Positions 42,627 to 53,720 are shown, counted from the first letter of the stretch. The stretch is DNA of 56,558 nucleotides from Alphaproteobacteria bacterium (GCA_016869975.1 VGCZ01000033.1:1-56558); one strand, 5' to 3'. Made by a program: numbers and translations. The notes: generated from the letters alone by a model not told the origin.

Positions 42627-44170
42627 ATGGCCGATATCGTCTTGTCGCCCGGCGCGGTCGCGTTGGCCGACTGGCGCTCGATCTATCGCGGCGCGTCGGT
42701 GTCGCTCGCGCCCGCCGCTTTCGGCGCCATCGCGCTGTCGGCGCGCACGGTGTCGGCTATCGTCGCCAGGGGCGCGCCGGTCTACGGCGTCAACACAGGC
42801 TTCGGAAAGCTCGCCAGCGTGCGCATCGAGGCCGCCGATCTCGAGGCCCTGCAGCGCAACATCGTGCTGTCGCACGCCGCTGGCGTCGGCGCGCCGATGC
42901 CGGTGGCCGTCGCGCGCCTGATGATGGCGCTGAAGCTCGCCAGCCTCGCGCAGGGCGCCTCGGGCGTGCGCGAGGAGACGGCGCGGCTGCTCGAAGCGCT
43001 GCTCGCCAAGGGGCTGACGCCCGTCGTGCCGTGCCAGGGTTCTGTTGGCGCGTCGGGCGATCTGGCGCCGCTGGCGCATATGAGCGCGGCGATGATCGGC
43101 GTCGGCGCTTTCGTCGTCGACGGCGTCGTGGTGCCGGCGCAGGAGGCGCTGGCGCGCGCGGGGCTCGCGCCGTTGCGCCTGGGACCTAAGGAGGGCCTGG
43201 CGCTGCTCAACGGCACGCAGTTCTCGACAGCCTATGCGCTCGCCGGGCTGTTCGAGGCCGAAACTGTCTTCGGCTCTGCGCTGATCACCGGCGCACTGTC
43301 GACCGACGCGGCGCGCGGCTCGGACGCGCCATTCGATCCGCGCATCCATCGCCTGCGTCGCCATCGCGGTCAGATCGACGCTGCGGACTCCTTGCGTCGC
43401 CTGATGACCGGCTCGGCGATCCGCGCCTCGCACCTCGTGGGCGACGAGCGCATCCAGGATCCCTATTGCCTGCGTTGCCAGCCCCAGGTGATGGGCGCGG
43501 CGCTCGACATCCTGCGCCAGGCAGCGGCGACGCTCGAAACCGAGGCCAATGGCGTCACCGACAACCCGCTGATCTTCAGCGATACGATGGAGGCGCTGTC
43601 GGGCGGCAACTTCCACGCCGAGCCGGTGGCTTTCGCTGCCGACATCATCGCGCTGGCGATCTGCGAGATCGGTTCGCTCGCCGAGCGGCGCATCGCCATG
43701 CTGGTCGATCCAGCGCTGTCGGGCCTGCCCGCCTTCCTCACGCCGCGGCCCGGGCTGAACTCGGGATTTATGATTCCGCAGGTGACGGCGGCGGCGCTGG
43801 TGTCGGAGAACAAGCAGCGCGCCTATCCCGCCAGCGTCGATTCGATTCCCACCTCGGCCAACCAGGAAGACCACGTCTCGATGGCCGCGCATGGCGCGCG
43901 CCGTCTGCTCGACATGGCGGCCAACGCCGCGTCGGTGGTCGGCATCGAGTTGCTGGCCGCCGCGCAGGGCTGCGACTTCCATCGTCCGCTGACCTCGAGC
44001 CCGCCGCTCGAGGCGGCGCGCGACCTGCTGCGTGCGCGCGTGCCGCATCTCGAGGACGACCGCCACTTCCATCCCGACATGCAGGCCGCCACTGCGCTGG
44101 TTACCGAAGGCGCGCTAGTGCGCGCCGTCGGCGCCGGCTTGTTGCCCCCGCTCGATCCACAGGAGCTCCC

Positions 44171-44174
<4 letters not shown>
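42627..44174 (+). CDS. hutH: Histidine ammonia-lyase
   Basis: The 515-residue enzyme converts L-histidine to urocanate and ammonia. Ala142-Ser143-Gly144 ([14 protein letters not shown]) form the MIO cofactor by self-cyclisation. [10 protein letters not shown] near residue 53 contains the catalytic Tyr, and [14 protein letters not shown] is the conserved C-terminal active-site loop. The start at 42627 follows AAGGAGG. Its stop overlaps the hutU start (ATGA), so the two are coupled. Confidence 0.96.
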
Positions 44175-45832
<1,658 letters not shown>

Positions 45833-45843
45833 AGCGCGCAAAG

Positions 45844-45869
45844 ACCTTCCCCCGCTGTCGGGGGAAGGT
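45844..45869. terminator. Bidirectional terminator hairpin between hutU and gloB
   Basis: ACCTTCCCCCG and CGGGGGAAGGT form a perfect 11-bp stem with a CTGT loop in the 50-bp gap between these convergent genes. Confidence 0.75.
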
Positions 45870-45882
45870 AACAGCTAACGCC

Positions 45883-46674
45883 TCACCACTTGTTCCTGAG
45901 CTCGCGCAGCTTGACGAATACCGTCTTGCGGTCGGGATTGTCGGGCAGGTCGGAGAAAGCCTCGCGCAGGCGGGCGATCACCGTCGGGCTGCTCAGCCGG
46001 AAGAAGGTGTTGATCTCGCGCTCGAGCTTGAGCGTGGTGACCAGCGGGTTGCTGGGATCCTGCGCCTTCATCGCTGGCAGCAATTCCTTCGCCTTGGCGT
46101 TGTCGGGCTCGCGGTCGAGGGTGAAGGCAAGGTTGTTGGCGATGTAGTCGTGGCCCGGGTAGATCAGCGTGCTCTCCGGCAGCTTGTCGAGCTGGTCGGC
46201 GAAGGTGTTGTAGAGCTCGTTGGGATGACCACCGTTGTGGCAATTGCCGGCGCCAGCGTTGAACAGCGTGTCGCCGCAGAACAGCGCTGGCCGATCGCCG
46301 TGGCTGCGCAGGCAGATATGGCACATGGTGTGGCCCGGCGTGTCCATGCACTCCAGCTCAACCGTACGGCCGACCTTGATGACATCGCCAGCGCCCAGCC
46401 CGCGATCCATGCCGGGGATGCGGCTCTTGGCGTTCTTGTGCGCCAGCACCTTGGCGCCGGTGGCAGCGACCACTTGCTGATTGCCGCCGGTATGGTCGCC
46501 GTGCTCGTGCGTGTTGAGGATCTGGGTGATGCTCCAGCCCTTCTCCTTCGCCTTGGCCAGGCACTTGGCGTGATCGAGCGGATCGATCGCCAGCGCCTCG
46601 CCGGTCTCAGGGCAGGCGATCAGGTAGTTGAAGTTGCGATAGGCGTTACCAGTCCAGATTTGCTCGACGATCAT
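45883..46674 (-). CDS. gloB: Hydroxyacylglutathione hydrolase (glyoxalase II)
   Basis: The 263-residue MBL-fold protein has THEHGDH (55-61) with metal ligands His56, His58, Asp60 and His61. DTPGHTMCH, LFCGDTLFNAGAGNC and YPGHDYIANNLAF follow, as in glyoxalase II, which hydrolyses S-lactoylglutathione. The C-terminal helical domain (REINTFFRLSSPTV) is of glyoxalase II type. It is convergent with hutU. Confidence 0.9.
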   Translation of the reverse strand: MIVEQIWTGNAYRNFNYLIACPETGEALAIDPLDHAKCLAKAKEKGWSITQILNTHEHGDHTGGNQQVVAATGAKVLAHKNAKSRIPGMDRGLGAGDVIKVGRTVELECMDTPGHTMCHICLRSHGDRPALFCGDTLFNAGAGNCHNGGHPNELYNTFADQLDKLPESTLIYPGHDYIANNLAFTLDREPDNAKAKELLPAMKAQDPSNPLVTTLKLEREINTFFRLSSPTVIARLREAFSDLPDNPDRKTVFVKLRELRNKW

Positions 46675-46743
46675 GCGCGACCTCGTGGTTCATGCGCCGC
46701 AGCATAGGGCCACGCCGGCCGATTCGCTATCGCGCCCGCTGGC

Positions 46744-47844
46744 CTAGATCAGTACCGCGTCGATCGGCCGGCGCGGTGACATCGGCATCGTCGGGCCGTA
46801 GCCGAAGCGCATGACGATGTTGGGCCGCCGCCCGGGCAGGCCGACGAGCGCGGCGAGTTCGGGCCGCAGGCGCGGCACTTCGGTCGGCTGGTTCAGGAAG
46901 GCGAGTTTCAGTCCCAGCGCCGTCGCTTGCAGCGCGAAGCGTTGGCAAGCCCGGCCCGCCCGCACCCAGTGATCGCGGTCTGAAACGGCGGCGACGAAGA
47001 CGGCGACGCCGGCGGACGATTGCACTTGGCGCGCGATCTTCTCGCGCTCCGCTTTGGCTTTGAAAGCCAGGTCGAACATGAAGGGTCCGAGCCATGCTGG
47101 CAGCGCCGGGTTGCCGCTGCAGGGACCGTAGAGCCCGTCGCCCCTGGCCAAGGCGTCGCGCGGATTGAAGCGGATCCAGTCCTTCAGCTCGCGCAGGAAA
47201 GCGGCGTCGGCCATTTGTGCGTCGTTTCCCGCGACGATGAGGTCGCGCATTCGGTCGAGCCGCGGGCGATCGGTGAGGAGCACCACATCGACGCCGGGTA
47301 CCGCGGCCGCGGTCGCGAGCGCGCGCAGGTCTTCGGCGCCGACGGCCCTGCCGTCGTAATCCATGCGCGTCGATTGGCGTCGCGGGATCGCGTGCGACAG
47401 CGTCGACGGCTGGCTCGGGCCAGGGCCGAATTCAAATGCGATGGAACCGTCGCCGCTATCGTCGAAACGCGGCGTGCCGCGCCGCCCGCTGGCCGCGCCC
47501 GCCAGTGCCAAGTTCTCCGCAGCGCAGCCGAGGCTCGCATACAAATGGTGGTCGTCCGGATCGACCACCGGCGTGCGGCGGGTGAAATCGGGCAGGATGT
47601 CGATGCGGCCCTGCGACAGGCGGAAGCGCCACGGCTGCGTGTTGTGGCCGTTGGCGGCGAGCGTGGCGAAGCGCACCAACTCCTTCAGATCCGGATCCGC
47701 GCCCAGCGCGGCGCGCGACGCGGCGACCGTGGCGGCGTAGCCGTCGCTCGAGCCCATACGAAGAAAGCTGATCGCCGCGGCGCCCGAGCCGGCAAGCAGG
47801 GTACCGCCGCTGCCGAGCAGCGCCATGCGTCTATTCAGGGGCAT
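46744..47844 (-). CDS. Nitroreductase-like (Acg family) FMN protein with Tat leader
   Basis: The 366-residue protein has a twin-arginine-like leader (PLNRRMALLGSGGTLLAGSG) and two nitroreductase half-domains. The first has RFATLAANGHNTQPWRFRL; later RRQSTRMDYDGR and QRFALQATALGLKLAFLNQP occur. This is the Acg family pattern. Known relatives bind FMN but their reaction is unclear. Export to the periplasm is unusual for a nitroreductase and is inferred from the leader. Confidence 0.8.
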   Translation of the reverse strand: MPLNRRMALLGSGGTLLAGSGAAAISFLRMGSSDGYAATVAASRAALGADPDLKELVRFATLAANGHNTQPWRFRLSQGRIDILPDFTRRTPVVDPDDHHLYASLGCAAENLALAGAASGRRGTPRFDDSGDGSIAFEFGPGPSQPSTLSHAIPRRQSTRMDYDGRAVGAEDLRALATAAAVPGVDVVLLTDRPRLDRMRDLIVAGNDAQMADAAFLRELKDWIRFNPRDALARGDGLYGPCSGNPALPAWLGPFMFDLAFKAKAEREKIARQVQSSAGVAVFVAAVSDRDHWVRAGRACQRFALQATALGLKLAFLNQPTEVPRLRPELAALVGLPGRRPNIVMRFGYGPTMPMSPRRPIDAVLI

Positions 47845-47956
47845 GTTCGGACTCTCCTACGCAAGCCACGGTCCCTTGGCGCTGCGAGGTGGTCATTGAT
47901 CTACATTAAGCGGGCGCCTGGTCTTGGGTGGTATCCGTACCAGGAAGGAGGGTGAG

Positions 47957-48394
47957 ATGGCGACGTCGCTTCGCGCCGGACTCTTCTACTTCTTGCTGGT
48001 TTTCGCGATCGGCTTCGCGCTCGGCGCGATCCGCGTGACGCTCGTCATCCCGCGTCTGGGCGATACCAACGCCGTCCTGATCGAGCTTCCTGTCATGCTC
48101 GCGCTGTCGTGGATCGCGTGCGCCTGGCTCGTGCGCCGCTGCGCGGTGCCGCCGCGCGTGGCCGAGCGTCTCGCGATGGGCGGGTTCGCTTTCGCGCTGC
48201 TCATGGTTGGCGAGCTGGCCGTCTCGGTGCTCGGCCTTGGCCGAACGGTGGCGCAGCATCTCGCGGCCTACCAGACAACGGGCGCGCGGCTCGGCCTCGC
48301 CGCGCAGCTGGTCTTCGCGCTGTTTCCTTTGATCCAACGCGTCGTCGCGCGCCGACGAACGACCGGCGCGTCGCCCCGGCCGCGACCTCGCTGA
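47957..48394 (+). CDS. Hypothetical four-helix membrane protein
   Basis: The 145-residue protein has four hydrophobic segments (about residues 7-27, 37-57, 72-94 and 110-127) and a basic tail (RRRTTGASPRPRPR). No family is recognised with confidence. The start at 47957 follows AAGGAGGG. It is divergent from the nitroreductase-like gene. Confidence 0.65.
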   Translation: MATSLRAGLFYFLLVFAIGFALGAIRVTLVIPRLGDTNAVLIELPVMLALSWIACAWLVRRCAVPPRVAERLAMGGFAFALLMVGELAVSVLGLGRTVAQHLAAYQTTGARLGLAAQLVFALFPLIQRVVARRRTTGASPRPRPR

Positions 48395-48585
48395 GCTACG
48401 GATACAACAAGCAAGGATCGCTGGCGGAGCCGGCGGGACTTCGACGGCCATGCCGCTCGGGCCTCGGGAGATCGATGCACCGGGTTTCGGCGGCCGCGTG
48501 ACGCTGCCATGCCTGCGCAACCACTTGTCGCTGGACCGCGACGGGGGCGGCAGTTCGGACAATCGAAGGTCGGGGAGATCGAGAC

Positions 48586-48828
48586 ATGGCTGGCACAAGC
48601 CGCGACGACGGCGCCTATTTCGCCGGCGTGCGCGTGCTCGAGCTTGCGGACGAGAAGGGCGAGTATGCCGGCCGGGTGCTCGCGGGCCTGGGCGTCGATG
48701 TCGTGAAGGTCGGGCCGCCGCAGGGCGAATCCACGCGGCGGATCGGGCCATTCAGCGGCGATGTGGCGGCGCCGGAGGAGAGCCTGCATTTGGCCGACCA
48801 GCTGCACGCCGACAGCCGGCCCCAATAG
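48586..48828 (+). pseudogene. CaiB/BaiF CoA-transferase N-terminal fragment
   Basis: The 80-residue frame has the opening of a family III CoA transferase (YFAGVRVLELAD, AGRVLAGLGVDVVKVGPPQGE, STRRIGPF). It then departs from the family after about 65 residues and stops. Intact relatives are about 390-400 residues long, as in the gene at 51404. It is probably a deletion relic. The preceding 190 bp hold no supported gene. Confidence 0.65.
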
Positions 48829-48918
48829 ACCCGGCCGCGAGTCAGGCTTGCCACGTCGATCGCCAATGGACGAAACGGTGCAAAGCGTGCTTGGCTTTTT
48901 GCGGCAAGGAGCGAAGCG

Positions 48919-49101
48919 ATGGACAAGGCGGAGATTGACGTACTGGCGCGTCGCGCTGGCCTACAGAAGGCGCAGTTGGAGTTTCCCGATGATCTTGCCG
49001 CCGCGGCCAAACAGGCCGCCGAGGCGGCGGCGAACATGAAGCCGCTGGACGATCAGCGTGCCGAGCCATGGCCGCCGATGCGCGCCGGAAGCGGCCTGTG
49101 A
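48919..49101 (+). CDS. AtzG-like (DUF4089) small amidase partner
   Basis: The 60-residue protein resembles AtzG/DUF4089 proteins: short, with two amphipathic helices and a pattern of EIDVLARRAGL...FPDDLAAAAKQAAEAA, related to GatC-type subunits. In known systems AtzG binds the amidase AtzE and is needed for its stability. Here the amidase gene follows with its GTG overlapping this stop (GTGA), which supports a two-subunit enzyme. AAGGAG precedes the start. Confidence 0.7.
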   Translation: MDKAEIDVLARRAGLQKAQLEFPDDLAAAAKQAAEAAANMKPLDDQRAEPWPPMRAGSGL

Positions 49102-50492
49102 CCGACCTGCATTTCCTGTCGGCCACGCAGGCGGCGGCGGCGATCGCCGCCCGGACGCTCTCGCCCGTCGAGCTGATGCAGGCGCTGCTGCAGCGCATCT
49201 GGCGGCTCGACCCCAGGCTCAACGTCTTCATCCAGCTCGATGGGGAAGCCGCGCTGGCCGCGGCGCGGGCAGCCGAGGCCGAGATCATGGCCGGCCGTCC
49301 GCGCGGCCCGCTGCACGGCGTGCCGGTCGGCATCAAGGACATCATCGACGTCGCCGGCCTGCCGACGACCTGCCATTCGAAGATTCTGCGGGGCAACATC
49401 GCCAAAGCGGACGCGGTCTGCGTCGCCAAGCTACGCCAGGCCGGCGCCATCGTGCTGGGCAAGCTCTCGACCCACGAATTCGCCATCGGAGGGCCAAGCT
49501 TCGATTTGCCTTGGCCGCCGGCGCGCAATCCGTGGAACCGCGATCATCACCCGGGCGGCTCGTCGTCGGGCTCGGGCGCCGGCGTCGCGGCCGGTCTCTT
49601 TCCGATGGCGCTGGGCTCCGACACCGGCGGCAGCGTGCGCAATCCGGCGAGTTGCTGCGGCATCGTCGGGTTGAAGCCGACCTACGGGCTGGTCTCGCGG
49701 CGCGGCGTCTTTCCGTTATCCTTCACGCTCGACCATGTCGGGCCGATGACGCGCACGGTGGCGGACAACGCCTTGATGCTGGAGGCCATCGCCGGCCACG
49801 ATCCGCTGGATCCGGGCAGCGCGGCAGGCGTGCCCGGCCGCTACGCCGCGCGGCTCGACCGCGGCGTGCGCGGCCTGCGCGTGGGATTCGTGCGACATTT
49901 CCACGAGACGGACCAGCCGGCCGATCCGGCGGTGACGGCGGCGCTGGAGCAGGTGGCGCGCTGTTTGCAGGAAGAAGGCGCTGACTTGCGCGACGTCACC
50001 CTGCCGGCTTTGGGCGCGTTCCGCGACGTCAATCGAATCATCCTGCAAAGCGAGGCCTGGGCCATCCATGCACCGTGGCTGCGCGAACGGCCGGGCGACT
50101 ACGGTCAGCTGGCGCGGCGCCGCCTGCTGGCGGGCGCCTTCATGGCGGCGGGCGACTACGTCGAGGCGCAGCGCCTGCGTACGAGCATGATCGCCCGCGT
50201 CGAGGAGGCGTTGCGCGACGTCGATGTGCTGCTGTGCGCCAGCTCGATGGATCCTGCCTGCCGCATCGACAACCCGGCCGATATCGAGCGCACCTACCCG
50301 CGCCAGGCGCGCGTACCGTTCAACGTCACCGGCCACCCGGCGATCGCCATGATGGCGGGCCTGTCCGCGAACGGGCTGCCACTGTCGGTCCAGTTCGTCG
50401 GCCGTTACTTCGACGAGGCGCTTCTGTTCCAGGTGGCGCGGGCGTGGGAGAAGGCAACGGGAACCGACGGCAAGCATCCGCCGATCGAATGA
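49098..50492 (+). CDS. Amidase signature family protein (AtzE/GatA-like)
   Basis: The 464-residue protein has the Ser-cisSer-Lys triad of amidase signature enzymes: Lys80 (GVPVGIKDIID), cis-Ser near 155 (HPGGSSSGSG) and the nucleophile Ser near 179 (GSDTGGSVRNPASCCGIVGLKPTYG). It hydrolyses an amide or carboxy-urea bond; the paired AtzG-like gene suggests an AtzE-like complex. The GTG at 49098 is chosen because it overlaps the upstream stop and LHFLSATQ begins the homology; the Met at 49068 is inside the previous gene. Confidence 0.88.
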   Translation: MTDLHFLSATQAAAAIAARTLSPVELMQALLQRIWRLDPRLNVFIQLDGEAALAAARAAEAEIMAGRPRGPLHGVPVGIKDIIDVAGLPTTCHSKILRGNIAKADAVCVAKLRQAGAIVLGKLSTHEFAIGGPSFDLPWPPARNPWNRDHHPGGSSSGSGAGVAAGLFPMALGSDTGGSVRNPASCCGIVGLKPTYGLVSRRGVFPLSFTLDHVGPMTRTVADNALMLEAIAGHDPLDPGSAAGVPGRYAARLDRGVRGLRVGFVRHFHETDQPADPAVTAALEQVARCLQEEGADLRDVTLPALGAFRDVNRIILQSEAWAIHAPWLRERPGDYGQLARRRLLAGAFMAAGDYVEAQRLRTSMIARVEEALRDVDVLLCASSMDPACRIDNPADIERTYPRQARVPFNVTGHPAIAMMAGLSANGLPLSVQFVGRYFDEALLFQVARAWEKATGTDGKHPPIE

Positions 50493-50591
50493 TCGGGATG
50501 ACCGGTGCGCCGGCCGGCGTCGTGTGATCCGCGGTCGCGCGGACTTCGCGCGACTCGAACGGCCCTTGGACGTGGTCGCCAGCCCGTGGGC

Positions 50592-51392
50592 TCAGCGTGC
50601 CTTGAAATCCGGCAGGGTGCGAGCGGCCATCGCGCGCACGCCCTCGCGGAAATCGTCGGTACGGAACAGCCAGTCCTGCTCGACGAATTCGTGGTCGGTC
50701 GCCGCTTCCACTGCGTCGGCGAGGCCGCGGCGCATCGTGGCGCGCGTCGCCTTGACCGCCAGCGGCGCGGATTGCGCGATGCGCGTCGCCAGCGCGATCG
50801 CAGCGCTGCGCACTTCGGCGAGCGGTACCAGCAGATCGGCGAGGCCCATCCGCACGGCCTGGTCACCGGGGATGCGATCGCCGGTATAGAACATCATCTC
50901 CGCCGCCTGCGTGCCGATCAACCGCGGCAGGGTCACCGTCAGGCCGAAGCCGGGATGCGTGCCCAGGCGGGTGAAGTTGGCGCAGAAGCGGCCCTCGGCG
51001 CAGGTCACGCGGAAGTCGGGCACCAGCGCCAGTCCCAGCCCGCCACCGACCGCCGCGCCCTGGATCGCCCCGACGACGGGCTTGCCGATGCGGAACAGGC
51101 GCACGGCCTCCTTGTAGAGGTTGGTCGAGCCGGCCTGCTGGCGACGGACCACACCGCCTTCCGTGGCGCGGCCATCGGCGGCGAAGTTGGCGCCGGCGCA
51201 GAAATTCTTGCCCTCGGCACAGAGCACCAGCGCGCGGCATTCCTCGTCGCGATCGAAGGTCTCGAAGGCGTCGCGCAGCTGGATGATCAGGGCGCGATCG
51301 AAGAAGTTGTCGGGTGGCCGTCGCATCTCGATCACGCCCACGCGGTCGCTCAGCGAGACGGCGATGTCGGCGTAGTGCGAATGGGCGAGCAT
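50592..51392 (-). CDS. Enoyl-CoA hydratase/isomerase family protein
   Basis: The 266-residue crotonase-fold protein has the oxyanion-hole pieces CAEGKNFCAGANF and AIQGAAVGGGLGLALVPDFRV, then FTRLGTHPGFGLTVTLPRLIG. It acts on a CoA thioester. A Gly-rich loop is intact; a His is found where many hydratases have a catalytic Glu (LGTHPGFG), so the exact reaction is uncertain. It lies 12 bp downstream of the CoA-transferase gene on the same strand. Confidence 0.88.
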   Translation of the reverse strand: MLAHSHYADIAVSLSDRVGVIEMRRPPDNFFDRALIIQLRDAFETFDRDEECRALVLCAEGKNFCAGANFAADGRATEGGVVRRQQAGSTNLYKEAVRLFRIGKPVVGAIQGAAVGGGLGLALVPDFRVTCAEGRFCANFTRLGTHPGFGLTVTLPRLIGTQAAEMMFYTGDRIPGDQAVRMGLADLLVPLAEVRSAAIALATRIAQSAPLAVKATRATMRRGLADAVEAATDHEFVEQDWLFRTDDFREGVRAMAARTLPDFKAR

Positions 51393-51403
51393 TCTCGATT
51401 CTC

Positions 51404-52567
51404 CTACAGCAGCGCCTTTGCCGCCTTCAGCCTTTGCATCGTCGCCGCATCGATACCCCAGCGCGGCAGAACCGTATCGGTATCGGTGCCCTCGCGCCGC
51501 GGCGGGCGCGGCGTGGGCGACGGCGTGCCGAGGAAACGTGGCGCCGGCGCAGGCTGCACGACGCCGTCGATGACCGGCAGCGAGCCGCGCTCGACGTGAT
51601 GCGAATGTGCGGCGGTCTCCGCCACCGACAGGACCGGCGCGAAGCACGCGTCGCTGCCTTCGAAGACCGCGCACCACTCGGCGCGGGTCTTCTGCCGGAA
51701 GATCGCGGCCAGCTTCGGCTTGACGGTGTGACGATCCGCCGATGAGTCCTTGCCGGCGAACGCCTCGGGATCGAGCCCGAGCTTCTCGTACATCTCGCGC
51801 CGGAAGCGCTGCTCGATCGGCGCCAAGGCGACGTACTCGCCGTCGGCGCATTCATAGACGTCGTAGTAGGGCGCGCCACCATCGACCACATTCGTGCCGC
51901 GCCGCAGATTCAGGCGTCCCGATGCGTAGCCACCGTAGAACGACGTCATCAGCGACAGCGCGCCGTCGACCATGGCGATGTCGATGACCTGTCCCGCGCC
52001 CGTGCGCTGGCGCGCATGCAGGGCGGCGAGCACGCCGACAGCCATATACAGGCCGCCGCCGCCGAAATCGCCGACCAGGCTCAGGGGCGGCGTCGGTGGC
52101 GCGCCTTCGCGACCGATCGCGTGCAGCGCGCCGGTGAGCGCGATGTAGTTGAGGTCGTGGCCGGCACGGTCGGCCAGCGGTCCGGTCTGGCCCCAGCCGG
52201 TCATGCGCGCGTAGATCAGGCCGGGATTGCGCGCGTGGCAGACATCCGGGCCGAGTCCCATGCGCTCCATCACGCCGGGGCGGAAGCCCTCGATCAGCAC
52301 GTCGGCTTTCGACACCAGATCGAGCGCGCAGGCCTGCGCCGCCTTGTTCTTGAGGTGCATCTTCACGACCAGGCGATTGCGGCGCAGCAGGTCGAAGCCC
52401 GGCGTCTTGGGGCTGCCCAGATCGATCGGCTCGGTGCGGTCGATCGTCACCACCTCCGCGCCCATGTCGGCCAACAGCATGGTGCCCATCGGCGTCGGCC
52501 CGACGCCGGCGAACTCCACGACCTTCAGCCCGGCGAGGGCTCCGCCTCGATCGCTGTGCGAGTCCAC
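51404..52567 (-). CDS. CaiB/BaiF family CoA transferase (alpha-methylacyl-CoA racemase-like)
   Basis: The 387-residue protein has the family III opening GLKVVEFAGVGPTPMGTMLLADMGAEVVTIDR and the racemase-like features GRNRLVVKMHLK-type strand, FRPGVMERMGLGPDVCHARNPGLIYARMTGWGQTGPLADRAGHDLNYIALTGAL. Asp in AGHDLNY is the conserved catalytic position. It would move CoA between acids or epimerise an alpha-methyl acyl-CoA. It is in a three-gene run with two crotonases. Confidence 0.9.
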   Translation of the reverse strand: MDSHSDRGGALAGLKVVEFAGVGPTPMGTMLLADMGAEVVTIDRTEPIDLGSPKTPGFDLLRRNRLVVKMHLKNKAAQACALDLVSKADVLIEGFRPGVMERMGLGPDVCHARNPGLIYARMTGWGQTGPLADRAGHDLNYIALTGALHAIGREGAPPTPPLSLVGDFGGGGLYMAVGVLAALHARQRTGAGQVIDIAMVDGALSLMTSFYGGYASGRLNLRRGTNVVDGGAPYYDVYECADGEYVALAPIEQRFRREMYEKLGLDPEAFAGKDSSADRHTVKPKLAAIFRQKTRAEWCAVFEGSDACFAPVLSVAETAAHSHHVERGSLPVIDGVVQPAPAPRFLGTPSPTPRPPRREGTDTDTVLPRWGIDAATMQRLKAAKALL

Positions 52568-52586
52568 GTGCGCCTCCTTGTCGATA

Positions 52587-53393
52587 TCAGCGTCCGACGA
52601 ATTTCGGCGTGCGCTTCTCGGTGAAGGCGCGGGCGGCCTCCTTGTGGTCCTCCGTGTCGCGCAGATGCATGAGGTTGGCGCTCTCGTTGTCGAGACATTC
52701 GGCGAAGCTGCCCGTCATTGCGCGATTGAGGTTGTCTTTCAGCGCGCGATGCGCCAGGCGCGGGCCGGACGCCAGGCGTTTGGCGATCTCCATCGATTTG
52801 GCCTCGAGCTCCGCGGCCGGCACGACCCAGTTCACCAGGCCAAGTCGCAGCGCCTCGCGCATGTCGATGCGATCGCCCAGCAGGTAGATCTCACGCGCCT
52901 TCGCCGGGCCGACGAGCTGCGTCAGCAGGTAGGTGCCGCCGTAATCTCCCGACAGGCCGATCTTGACGAAGGCGCTGCTCATGATCGCCGTGTCCGCGGC
53001 GATGCGCATGTCGCAGGCCAGGGCCAGCGAGAAGCCGGCGCCGGCCGCCGGGCCGGGCAAGGCGGCGAGCGTGGGCTTGCCCATCTCGAACAAGCGCAGC
53101 GATGTGCGCCGCTGCGACTGGCGTTGCGCCTCCATGCGCCGCAATTGATCGATCGGCTGCCCGGCGGCGTGACCGCGCGCCATGTTCTTCACATCGCCGC
53201 CGGCGGTGAACGCGCCGCCCGCGCCGGTCAGCAGCACGCAGCCGATCTCGCGATCGAGCTCTGCCGCCGCGAGCTCCTCGGCGAGCCTGACCTGCATCTC
53301 CTGGGTCAGCGCATTGCGGTGCTGCGGCCGATTGAAGGTTAGAACGAGGACGCCATCCTCGCGTCGCACCAGGAGATCGTTGTTGTCTGTCAT
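52587..53393 (-). CDS. Enoyl-CoA hydratase/isomerase family protein
   Basis: The 268-residue crotonase has VLVLTFNRPQHRNALTQEM, the oxyanion-hole motifs GAGGAFTAGGDVKNM and ALPGPAAGAGFSLALACDMRI, and MSSAFVKIGLSGDYGGTYLL. The second catalytic Glu seen in classical hydratases is replaced by Asp in GLSGDYG, which is common in isomerase-like members. It is the first gene of the CoA cluster; the Met at 53393 (MTDNNDLLVRR) follows GAGGAAGCC and fits the family. Confidence 0.9.
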   Translation of the reverse strand: MTDNNDLLVRREDGVLVLTFNRPQHRNALTQEMQVRLAEELAAAELDREIGCVLLTGAGGAFTAGGDVKNMARGHAAGQPIDQLRRMEAQRQSQRRTSLRLFEMGKPTLAALPGPAAGAGFSLALACDMRIAADTAIMSSAFVKIGLSGDYGGTYLLTQLVGPAKAREIYLLGDRIDMREALRLGLVNWVVPAAELEAKSMEIAKRLASGPRLAHRALKDNLNRAMTGSFAECLDNESANLMHLRDTEDHKEAARAFTEKRTPKFVGR

Positions 53394-53554
53394 GGCTTCC
53401 TCCTCGGTCGGCCGCCGCGAGACGCCGCGGGGCCGAAGCGGTCCCCTGGTCTTTCGAGCGGACGCCGGCAAGATCGCAAAGGCGCAGGTCTGCGTCGCCG
53501 CCCCTTCCATGCAGAGGTCCGGCGAAGACGACATGTCTGACTTGCTGATTTATA

Positions 53555-53604
53555 TGGCGGACCCGGCGAGATTCGAACTCACGACCTCTGCCTTCGGAGG
53601 GCAG
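53555..53604 (-). tRNA. 3' half of a tRNA-Arg(CCG) gene (att site, split at the anticodon arm)
   Basis: On the minus strand the sequence runs from the anticodon stem CTGCC, loop CTCCGAA (anticodon CCG), stem GGCAG, variable loop, T arm GTGAG-TTCGAAT-CTCGC and acceptor strand CGGGTCC to G-CCA. The expected 5' half (acceptor GGACCCG, D arm) is absent; the sequence right of 53604 is unrelated. This is the classic leftover of integration into a tRNA gene. The other tRNA half should lie at the far end of the element, outside the window. Confidence 0.8.
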
Positions 53605-53678
53605 TGGATAACCCGTTGCCGCACTTTTCCGCAGTGTGCTGGAATGGACAGAAGCCCGAAAATGCAGCAAAAACAGGC

Positions 53679-53720
53679 TTTCTAGAGTTTGGCGGACGGG
53701 GCGCGAGTTTTCCAGAGTTT
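53679..53720. repeat. Two direct repeats TTTCyAGAGTTT, 30 bp apart
   Basis: TTTCTAGAGTTT (53679-53690) and TTTCCAGAGTTT (53709-53720) lie between the tRNA fragment and the integrase start. Their position and spacing suit arm-type integrase or excisionase binding sites. Confidence 0.45.

Noticed and set aside
53555-53604. A complete tRNA gene
   Set aside because: No D arm or 5' acceptor strand that pairs with CGGGTCC exists to the right of the anticodon arm.
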